Part shown: positions 1 through 4,807 of the stretch, piece by piece
Numbering within the stretch: the stretch's first letter is position 1
Layout: each line of letters starts with the position of its first letter
Assembly: GCA_964515915.1 (NCBI GenBank)
Contig: CAZEXM010000064.1
Coordinates: 1 to 15,092, forward strand
Reading direction: 5' to 3'
Source of the DNA: JAHOYW01 sp964515915
GTDB lineage: Bacteria; Verrucomicrobiota; Lentisphaeria; Victivallales; Victivallaceae
DNA: 15,092 nucleotides
Notes under the pieces: model-generated
Seen by the model: only the letters and a program-made list of their open reading frames with translations
Databases searched by the model: none
What the model was told of the DNA's origin: nothing
Translations under genes and position numbers: made by a program

Positions 1-92
1 TGTTTTTTGAGTCAAAATCGACAGATAGACAATTAATCCTTGACATGACACTAGTACACTATACAGCTTAAATGTTCGCATTATATATAAAA

Positions 93-150
93 AATGTAGC
101 TCAAGCGTCTCGCTTGAATATCTTCACAACCGAGACGGTTGTGCTACATT
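93..150. repeat. Three-stem palindromic (cruciform/REP-like) element
   Basis: An outer stem AATGTAG/CTACATT (93-99 with 144-150) encloses two perfect hairpins: TCAAGCG-tct-CGCTTGA (101-117) and CACAACCG-aga-CGGTTGTG (125-143). Both inner hairpins carry the same CGTCTCG/CGAGACG core in opposite senses, so their loops (TCT and AGA) are complementary. The element therefore reads similarly on both strands and could fold as a three-way junction in RNA or single-stranded DNA. It resembles dispersed REP/MITE-type intergenic elements; that class is inferred, since only one copy is in the window. Confidence 0.7.
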
Positions 151-202
151 AATTTGTGAAAAAAATACGAAGTTTTAAATTTTACAGTATACTAGTGGCC
201 AG

Positions 203-275
203 GCGCAATAGACCAAATCCGCCTCAAAAAGTGAGGTTTTTTAAAATAAGCTTGCGATATTTTGAAAAAAGATGC
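203..275 (+). repeat. Left copy of inverted repeat flanking the NTase-HEPN gene
   Basis: This 73 bp stretch matches the reverse complement of 1318-1393 with about 8 mismatches and one 3-base gap. The shared sequence runs from GCGCAAT, through a terminator hairpin and T-run, to AAGCTTGCGA and AAAGATGC. Similarity extends about 30 bp past the T-run, so it is more than two similar terminators. The copy points inward, toward the start of the gene at 375. Confidence 0.8.
222..242 (+). terminator. Rho-independent terminator-like hairpin (left repeat copy)
   Basis: Stem CCTCA (222-226) and TGAGG (232-236) with a five-base loop, followed directly by six T (237-242). It would end a short plus-strand transcript starting upstream. 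A candidate promoter, TTGACA at 40-45 and TATACA at 60-65, has a 14 bp spacer, which is short, so that promoter is doubtful. The related hairpin at 1360-1374 keeps pairing through an A-T to G-C change. Confidence 0.55.
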
Positions 276-339
276 GAACGTTTGAGCATCACCACAACTA
301 AATATTTCCCGCGCGAGCGCACCCGCAAAAAACCACCCT

Positions 340-367
340 TGATATTAAATAAACACGCACTATATTT
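340..367 (+). promoter_or_regulatory. Predicted promoter of the NTase-HEPN gene
   Basis: TTGATA (340-345) and TATATT (362-367) are 16 bp apart. The predicted start falls at about 374-375, at or next to the ATG at 375. The mRNA would then be leaderless or nearly so, which fits the lack of a good Shine-Dalgarno sequence in front of the gene. This is an inference from sequence only. Confidence 0.4.
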
Positions 368-374
368 ATAGGTT

Positions 375-1247
375 ATGAAAAGATCACTTGAACATCTGCC
401 GAAAGAAAAGAGAGACAAATTAGACCGAGTCGTTTCTATCATCCGCGAAATGTGCGATGACGTTGAAATGATCATTCTTTTCGGTTCCTATGCGCGCGGA
501 AATTACCGGGAAGAAGACGATCTGCTCCCCGGCCGCAAGTCCGGCGCCCCCTCTGATTACGATATTCTGGTGATTTGCCGCCGGGACTCCTCCGTAGCCC
601 GCCCCAGCCTCTGGAACAATATTTCCGAATGCTGCAACGGGCTTGATCCCTACGTCCCTTTTCGTATTATCACTCACAATATCAAGTATATCAAGAAACG
701 ACTCAAAGAAATCCATTATTTTTTCAGTGATATTTTCAGAGAAGGCCGCCTCCTCTATACATCCGGCAAATACGAACTCAAAGTCGGCGAAAAGCTCACT
801 CCTGAATTGCAACTTAAAGTTGCCCGGGAACATTTAAAACATTGGTTTGAAAGTGCCGGTGATTTCTATGAACATTTTGAATTTGGTTTTCAAAAAAAGA
901 AATACAAAACAGCTGCTTTTCAACTCCACCAGGCCGCAGAACATTCCTACAAAGCTCTTATTCTCGTTTTTACCAATTACATAGCACACGACCATTATTT
1001 AGCTTATATGAACCGGCAAATCCGCGAAATCCTTCCCGAAACGGAAAATATTTTCCCATGCAAAACAAAAGCGGACGAAGACCTTTTCAAGCTCTTTGAC
1101 TATGCCTATATCGGCGCCCGCTACGACCCGAAGTTTGAAATCTCAAAAGAAAAATTGAATTATTTATCGGGCCGAGTCAAATTATTACTTGAACTGACGG
1201 AAAAACTCTGCAACAAAAGAATCGAGAATCTCAGAAAAAGCTATTAA
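375..1247 (+). CDS. Nucleotidyltransferase-HEPN fusion protein (MNT/HEPN toxin-antitoxin-like)
   Basis: A 290-residue protein joining two domains. The N-terminal part (about 10-130) is a minimal nucleotidyltransferase: GSYARG at 37-42 and the metal-binding pair in SDYDILV (D61, D63). The C-terminal part (about 148-275) is a HEPN helical domain, with AAFQLHQAAEHSYKALIL at 180-197 and the IGARYDP segment near 246-252. In two-gene MNT/HEPN systems the HEPN protein is an RNase toxin and the MNT partner neutralises it, in studied cases by adding AMP to it. Here both are on one chain, so the toxin could be controlled in cis; that is inference. I do not see a clear canonical HEPN R-x4-6-H motif, so nuclease activity is uncertain. 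The stretch between the NTase motifs (43-59) is longer than in the smallest MNTs. The gene stands alone, has almost no 5' leader, and is bracketed by inverted repeats at 203-275 and 1318-1393. Confidence 0.85.
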   Translation: MKRSLEHLPKEKRDKLDRVVSIIREMCDDVEMIILFGSYARGNYREEDDLLPGRKSGAPSDYDILVICRRDSSVARPSLWNNISECCNGLDPYVPFRIITHNIKYIKKRLKEIHYFFSDIFREGRLLYTSGKYELKVGEKLTPELQLKVAREHLKHWFESAGDFYEHFEFGFQKKKYKTAAFQLHQAAEHSYKALILVFTNYIAHDHYLAYMNRQIREILPETENIFPCKTKADEDLFKLFDYAYIGARYDPKFEISKEKLNYLSGRVKLLLELTEKLCNKRIENLRKSY

Positions 1248-1270
1248 CCTTAAAATATACCGTTGAGTAT

Positions 1271-1290
1271 TCGTCCGTGTTTGTCCGTGT
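1271..1290. repeat. Short tandem repeat, 10 bp unit
   Basis: Two adjacent 10 bp units, TCGTCCGTGT and TTGTCCGTGT, differ at one base. They lie in the non-coding spacer just after the NTase-HEPN gene and before the right inverted repeat. No function can be assigned. Confidence 0.5.
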
Positions 1291-1317
1291 TCCCCAAGCA
1301 AAAGAGCCCGGACACTT

Positions 1318-1393
1318 GCATCTTTTTTTTAAATGTCGCAAGCTTATTTTAAAAAAGCCCCTCGTTTTTCGAGGCGGAATTGGTCAATTGCGC
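1318..1393 (-). repeat. Right copy of inverted repeat flanking the NTase-HEPN gene
   Basis: This is the minus-strand counterpart of 203-275, about 89% identical over 73 aligned bases, with three extra bases (GGC) between stem and T-run. It points inward, toward the 3' end of the NTase-HEPN gene. It includes the terminator of the predicted minus-strand RNA and about 30 bp beyond it. Confidence 0.8.
1351..1375 (-). terminator. Rho-independent terminator of the predicted minus-strand RNA
   Basis: Read on the minus strand: CCTCG, AAAAA loop, CGAGG, then GGC and six T (1356-1351). A terminator is expected here only if something is transcribed leftward from about 1470; no gene on that strand lies upstream, which supports an RNA gene. 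Confidence 0.65.
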
Positions 1394-1470
1394 GACTTCG
1401 CCGCTTAAGTTTCGACCGTTGGAGACGATCGACCAACGTTCCGTCGTTGGATCCCGTCCGGCGACGCCCC
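1351..1470 (-). ncRNA. Predicted structured small RNA, about 120 nt
   Basis: A minus-strand transcript is predicted from a near-consensus promoter (1477-1505) to a terminator (1351-1375). Between them are stable hairpins, written as RNA: CCAACG-ACGGAA-CGUUGG (1450-1433), CGAUCG-UCUCCAA-CGGUCG (1431-1413, with one G-U pair), and GCGGC-GAA-GUCGC (1404-1392, with one G-U pair). The region has no convincing ORF; the minus-strand frame across it runs through the hairpins and terminator. I do not recognise it as tRNA, 6S, SRP RNA or tmRNA. One hairpin loop shows ACGGA, the core seen in CsrA sites, but a single site is weak evidence. Its 3' end is shared with the repeat copy left of the NTase-HEPN gene. 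Confidence 0.5.
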
Positions 1471-1476
1471 GGTGCG

Positions 1477-1505
1477 ATTATATTTTTGTTTTTTTCTTCC
1501 TTCAA
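1477..1505 (-). promoter_or_regulatory. Near-consensus sigma-70-type promoter, minus strand
   Basis: On the minus strand the -35 box is TTGAAG (1505-1500), the spacer is exactly 17 bp (1499-1483) and the -10 box is a perfect TATAAT (1482-1477). The predicted start is near 1470, leading into the structured RNA that ends at 1351. Confidence 0.6.
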
Positions 1506-1509
1506 ACTA

Positions 1510-1537
1510 TTGATTTTCCAGGCGCAGGTGCTATTTT
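1510..1537 (+). promoter_or_regulatory. Possible carbonic anhydrase promoter
   Basis: TTGATT (1510-1515), a 16 bp spacer and an extended -10 of the form TGC-TATTTT (1529-1537). It lies back to back with the minus-strand promoter, so the two would fire divergently from about 60 bp. The match is weak. Confidence 0.3.
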
Positions 1538-1570
1538 TTATAAATGTAAAACTACGCAAGGGAATCAACT

Positions 1571-2272
1571 ATGTCAGACAAATATGATAACTGTACTTGT
1601 GGAAATGACAATGATTGTCAATGCGCTGACGTAAGCCTGGCATTGGGGGAAAAAACTGACCGTTTAATTCTCTGGCAGGATGCTTTGCAACGCCTGGAAG
1701 AAGGTAATCAGCGTTATGTTTCCATGACCCGTCGGCCTGACCCGGGAGTTTGCCATTACACGCGTAAATTATTATGCAAAGGCCAATGGCCCTTTGCGAC
1801 AATTCTATGCTGTTCGGATTCGCGCGTGCCGCCCGAAATAATCTTCGATGCCGGGCTGGGCGATTTATTCATCGTCCGCGTCGCGGGAAATGTTATTGAT
1901 TCCAAATTGCTGGGCAGTATTGAATATGCCGCTTTATATTCGACCAGTCGTTTGATAATGGTTATGGGACACGAATTTTGCGGCGCGGTAAATGCCGCTG
2001 TTCATTCCGTCACCCGCCCCGAAACCAAACATACCCCCGGCATAAAAGAGATTGTCCGGGAACTTATGCCGGCAGTACTCAAAGCTCAACAGGAAACTGG
2101 ATTTTCAGACGAAAAACTCGTCGATGCCGCCGCGCGCGAAAATGTCAGAATGGTTTGTAAAACGATCTTAAAGGATAGTCCTCCCCTGCGCAAATTAGCA
2201 GATAAAGGTGAAATCAAAGTTGTCGGCGCTTATAAAATGCTTTCATCAGGATACGTTGATTTTTTTGAATAA
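1571..2272 (+). CDS. Beta-class carbonic anhydrase
   Basis: A 233-residue zinc enzyme that interconverts CO2 and bicarbonate in the cytoplasm. The family signature is present: CSDSRVPPE gives zinc ligand C81 and the catalytic Asp83-Arg85 pair, and GHEFCGAV gives zinc ligands H134 and C137. The glycine-rich AGNVID segment (105-110) and the helix that follows are also as expected. The length fits the family. Before the enzyme core is an unusual N-terminal tail with cysteines at 8, 10, 16 and 18 (C-x-C-x5-C-x-C), which might bind a metal or form disulfides. The start at 1571 is backed by AGGGA about 8 bases upstream. It is not part of an obvious operon; the next gene on the strand is 263 bp away beyond a long hairpin. 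No transporter or carboxysome gene is nearby, so a general pH or bicarbonate supply role is the safest reading. Confidence 0.93.
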   Translation: MSDKYDNCTCGNDNDCQCADVSLALGEKTDRLILWQDALQRLEEGNQRYVSMTRRPDPGVCHYTRKLLCKGQWPFATILCCSDSRVPPEIIFDAGLGDLFIVRVAGNVIDSKLLGSIEYAALYSTSRLIMVMGHEFCGAVNAAVHSVTRPETKHTPGIKEIVRELMPAVLKAQQETGFSDEKLVDAAARENVRMVCKTILKDSPPLRKLADKGEIKVVGAYKMLSSGYVDFFE

Positions 2273-2274
2273 AT
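2259..2274. repeat. 16 bp direct repeat, copy 1 (overlaps carbonic anhydrase stop)
   Basis: ATTTTTTTGAATAAAT occurs here, over the last codons and stop of the carbonic anhydrase, and again exactly at 2505-2520. The copies are 246 bp apart and bracket the hairpin-bearing spacer. Confidence 0.75.
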
Positions 2275-2299
2275 GCAGAGTGGGTGGGGGTGTGGAATA

Positions 2300-2351
2300 T
2301 TTGGGGGAAAAGGAAAAACTTTTTTCAAAAAGTTTTTCCTTTTCCCCCAAA
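2300..2351. repeat. Perfect 25 bp inverted repeat (homopurine/homopyrimidine hairpin)
   Basis: The left arm 2300-2324 and right arm 2327-2351 are perfectly complementary over 25 bases with only two bases between them. The arms are strongly strand-biased: G5A4G2A5 on one side and T5C2T4C5 on the other. It could terminate transcription from the carbonic anhydrase, but the T-run after the stem is interrupted (CCCCC then TTTTCTTTTT). It could also be a dispersed palindromic element. A second, weaker stretch of the same style follows at about 2352-2379. Confidence 0.85.
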
Positions 2352-2393
2352 CCCCCTTTTCTTTTTCAAAAACTTTTGGGTATCGAGTTCACT

Positions 2394-2411
2394 CACGCAA
2401 TAAATTGCGTG
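2394..2411. repeat. Small perfect inverted repeat in spacer
   Basis: CACGCAAT (2394-2401) and ATTGCGTG (2404-2411) are perfect inverted arms around AA. It could be an operator or a short hairpin upstream of the exonuclease gene. The rest of the spacer (2412-2535) shows nothing clear. Confidence 0.5.
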
Positions 2412-2504
2412 TGTAAACCCGGAGTTTAGGATAATTGAAAAAGAGTACGACCGGGGGCTTTGCCACCACGTGCATTGAGCATAAAAACGTAAATATCGAA
2501 AGTA

Positions 2505-2520
2505 ATTTTTTTGAATAAAT
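2505..2520. repeat. 16 bp direct repeat, copy 2
   Basis: Exact second copy of the 16-mer at 2259-2274, lying 15 bp before the exonuclease start codon. Confidence 0.75.
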
Positions 2521-2535
2521 ACAAGTGAATATATT

Positions 2536-3099
2536 ATGGCAGAAGTGAATAACTGGTATGAGTTGGGGCCGTTTACGATTTTCGATGTGGAAACCACCGG
2601 CATGAGCGCGCGGAATAACCGTATTGTGGAAATCGCCGCAATACACGTCGAGCGTGACGGGAACATATCGCGTTATGAATCCCTGGTAAACCCCGGCTGC
2701 CCGATCCCCGAACGCGTAATGAACATACATCATATCACCAACGAAATGGTTGCCGGTGCTCCTAAATTTCGGCAGGTTGGTTTTGAATTTCTGAAATTTG
2801 TCGATGACAGTACTTTGGTAGCGCATAACGCGCGTTTTGATCTGGCGTTTTTGCAGGAAAGCTTAGTGCGCTGCGGCCTGCCGCAGTGGAAAGGCAAAAC
2901 TATGGATTCGCTCCGCCTCTTCAAACAGGCTTACGCCGGCCTGCCGAGCTACAGTTTACAAAATCTCCGCCAAAGCTTTCAGTTGAAAGATTTACGCCCC
3001 GGCCTGCAAGCCCATCGCGCCGCGGCCGATGTCGAATGGACTATGCAATTACTCGAAATAGCCTTTACCGCTCTGCTCAAAAAATTAAAGCATGGTTAA
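2536..3099 (+). CDS. DnaQ-like (DEDDh) 3'-5' exonuclease
   Basis: A 187-residue stand-alone exonuclease of the Pol III epsilon fold. All five active-site residues are visible: D17 and E19 in FDVETTG, D102 in HNARFDLAFL, and H160 and D165 in HRAAADV. The order and spacing match the DEDDh class, which removes nucleotides from DNA or RNA 3' ends using two metal ions. It has no polymerase, GIY-YIG or helicase extension, so it could be the proofreading subunit or a separate repair/RNA-processing exonuclease; the sequence alone does not decide. The start at 2536 lacks a strong Shine-Dalgarno sequence. The gene runs toward the ligase gene on the other strand, with 19 bp between their stops and no obvious terminator there. 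Confidence 0.9.
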   Translation: MAEVNNWYELGPFTIFDVETTGMSARNNRIVEIAAIHVERDGNISRYESLVNPGCPIPERVMNIHHITNEMVAGAPKFRQVGFEFLKFVDDSTLVAHNARFDLAFLQESLVRCGLPQWKGKTMDSLRLFKQAYAGLPSYSLQNLRQSFQLKDLRPGLQAHRAAADVEWTMQLLEIAFTALLKKLKHG

Positions 3100-3118
3100 G
3101 GTTAAGAATTCGTAATTA

Positions 3119-4399
3119 TTATTTCCGCCGGTGATCTATAACGCGTTGAGCTTTGCCTTCGCTCCGCTGAATGGTGTGCGGCGCGACCAGTTTGAGCTTG
3201 ACCCGCAAACCTGAAGTCTGCTCGATCGCGTCAATCAACTTATGCTGCAAAGCTTCCAGTGAGCGGATTGTATCTGAAAAAACGGCTTCAGTGATTTCAA
3301 CATCAACTTCAATATTATCCACGCCGTTTTCGGAATAAAGAATAATATTGTAATGCGGCGAAGTTCCTTCAACAGATAATAGCGCGGCCTCAATCTGGGA
3401 CGGAAATACATTTACGCCGCGGATAATAATAGCATCATCGCTGCGGGTGGAAATACGTTCGATCCGGCCTGAAGTACGTCCACATTCACAAGTTTCCGCA
3501 ATAGTCCTTGTTATGTCCCCCGTCCGGTAACGAATCAGCGGCATCGCCTCCCGGGCCAAAGTCGTCAGGACCAGTTCACCTGACTCGCCGTCAGGCAGAA
3601 TTTCACCACTTTCCGGATTGATTATTTCAGGATAAAACAGGTCTTCGAAAATATGTAAACCTTTCTGGCATTCACATTCAATCCCGACGCCGGGGCCGAT
3701 AATTTCAGACAAGCCGTAAATATCATAGGCTTTAATGCCGCTGCTTTCTTCAATCCGCACCCGCATTTCCTCAGTCCATGGTTCCGACCCGAAAATCCCG
3801 GTTCTGATGGGTAAATCATGCAGATCAATACCCGCTTCGTCAGCTTTTTCGACAATAAAATTAAAATAACCCGGAGTACAGCAGATTCCAGTCACAGCAA
3901 AATCCTTCATTATCATGATCTGCCGTTTAATATTGCCGTCGGAAGCCGGGACTACCGTGGCCCCAACGGCTTCCGCCCCGTAGTGGACGCCCAGGCCGCC
4001 GGGAAACAGGCCATAGGCATAAGAATTTTGAATAATGTCGCCTCTGCCAATGCCGACACAGAGAAAACAGCGTTTCATAAGATCGGCCCACATGTCGATA
4101 TCCGCCCGGGTGTAGCCCGCAACGACCGGCTTGCCGGAGCTTTCGCTCGAGGCATGCAGACGCACAATGTCTTTCATCGGGACGGCAAAAAGACCGTAAG
4201 GATAATTATCACGTAAATCTGTCTTTACTGTAAATGGTAAATTGGCTATATCTTTCAGGGATTTGATGTCACCTGCTTTAAAAGAAATCCCGTCGAGGCG
4301 CTTTCTAAAAAATTCAACATTATTGTAAGTTCTTTCTATAGTTTTTTGAAGTCTGGTGAGCTGTAATTTTCTGAGCTCTTCCAGCTTCATGAAATCCAT
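3119..4399 (-). CDS. Phenylacetate-CoA ligase family (PaaK-like) adenylate-forming enzyme
   Basis: The enzyme would activate an aryl or related acid with ATP to the acyl-adenylate, then to the CoA thioester. Numbering from the ATG at 4399, the PaaK hallmarks are the nucleotide loop at 84-91, YGLSEIIGPG (228-237), YRTGDIT (291-297), and the C-terminal RSDDAIIIRGVNVFPSQIE (319-337). The length (426) is normal for PaaK. The nucleotide loop reads SSESSGKP where the family usually has SSGTTGKP, so the usual Gly is Glu. There are no other phenylacetate-degradation genes nearby. In anaerobes such lone copies often serve amino-acid (aromatic 2-oxoacid) metabolism, so the substrate is open. The frame extends to an ATG at 4408, but AAGGA lies too close to it; the ATG at 4399 has about 10 bp spacing and is preferred. 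Confidence 0.88.
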   Translation of the reverse strand: MDFMKLEELRKLQLTRLQKTIERTYNNVEFFRKRLDGISFKAGDIKSLKDIANLPFTVKTDLRDNYPYGLFAVPMKDIVRLHASSESSGKPVVAGYTRADIDMWADLMKRCFLCVGIGRGDIIQNSYAYGLFPGGLGVHYGAEAVGATVVPASDGNIKRQIMIMKDFAVTGICCTPGYFNFIVEKADEAGIDLHDLPIRTGIFGSEPWTEEMRVRIEESSGIKAYDIYGLSEIIGPGVGIECECQKGLHIFEDLFYPEIINPESGEILPDGESGELVLTTLAREAMPLIRYRTGDITRTIAETCECGRTSGRIERISTRSDDAIIIRGVNVFPSQIEAALLSVEGTSPHYNIILYSENGVDNIEVDVEITEAVFSDTIRSLEALQHKLIDAIEQTSGLRVKLKLVAPHTIQRSEGKAQRVIDHRRK

Positions 4400-4418
4400 A
4401 TTCATCATTTCCTTTTAC

Positions 4419-4481
4419 CCGGGTTGTTATTTAGGCAATCTCTACATTAATCTACTACTAAGATTGTTTTTTACAACCCGG
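4419..4481. promoter_or_regulatory. Inverted repeat upstream of the ligase gene, possible operator
   Basis: CCGGGTTGT (4419-4427) and ACAACCCGG (4473-4481) are perfect 9 bp inverted arms separated by 45 bp, just before the ligase start on the minus strand. The arms could form a stem in the leader or be two half-sites for a regulator. Confidence 0.35.
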
Positions 4482-4592
4482 CAAATATTTGTATTTTTTT
4501 TAAAGAACGCGTGAGATATGGTATTTCCATGCGAACAATAATTATAAAGGCTCATAAGTATTTAAAGAGAAAACCCGGAATGGAGAAGAAAA

Positions 4593-4751
4593 ATGAAAGC
4601 ATTATGTATAGCAATATTCGCAACATTCATATTCGCGCTGCTGATAATCTATCACGATTCACAACGCGCAAAAGCCCTGAATAATGTCAGAATAAACGAC
4701 AATGTCAAAATAATAATCTGCAACGGAAAAGTGCTGCGAATTTCACAATAA
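4593..4751 (+). CDS. Small putative membrane protein, 52 residues
   Basis: The ORF encodes 52 residues starting MKALCIAIF, with a hydrophobic segment at about 3-20 followed by a polar tail ending GKVLRISQ. GGAG at 4582-4585 lies 7 bases before the ATG, a good ribosome binding site. This is what makes it credible despite its size. It is divergent from the ligase gene and converges on the PEGA gene, whose stop is 56 bp away. It has no lipobox and no Flp-type prepilin motif (no G followed by an E at +5 before the hydrophobic part), so it is not an obvious pilin for the neighbouring Tad genes. I do not recognise a family. The 184 bp between the ligase start and this ORF holds the inverted repeat at 4419-4481 and otherwise AT-rich sequence. 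Confidence 0.5.
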   Translation: MKALCIAIFATFIFALLIIYHDSQRAKALNNVRINDNVKIIICNGKVLRISQ

Positions 4752-4807
4752 ATCCACTCACCGCCACAAAATAACGTTTTCAAAGATATAAGCAGGCGAT
4801 TACTTTA

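Noticed and set aside
40..65. Promoter TTGACA/TATACA for a left-side RNA
   Set aside because: The spacer is 14 bp, too short for a confident call, although the -35 box is perfect.
156..371. Plus-strand 71-codon frame starting with GTG
   Set aside because: It runs through the inverted repeat and the terminator hairpin, lacks a ribosome site and has no family-like features.
420..833. 137-codon frame antisense to the NTase-HEPN gene
   Set aside because: The sense frame carries clear NTase and HEPN motifs; the antisense protein shows none.
203..1393. Integron cassette with attC sites around the NTase-HEPN gene
   Set aside because: The repeats are inverted rather than in the same direction and lack the GTTRRRY core and its partner sites.
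1351..1470. CsrB/RsmY-type sponge RNA
   Set aside because: Only one hairpin loop has an ACGGA core; sponge RNAs carry many.
1333..1634. Overlapping short frames on both strands between NTase-HEPN and carbonic anhydrase
   Set aside because: They overlie the hairpins, promoter and terminator and look like non-coding translation; the RNA explanation fits better.
4593..4751. Small membrane ORF as the Flp pilin of the Tad operon
   Set aside because: No prepilin cleavage motif with the conserved Glu before the hydrophobic part, and it is on the other strand.
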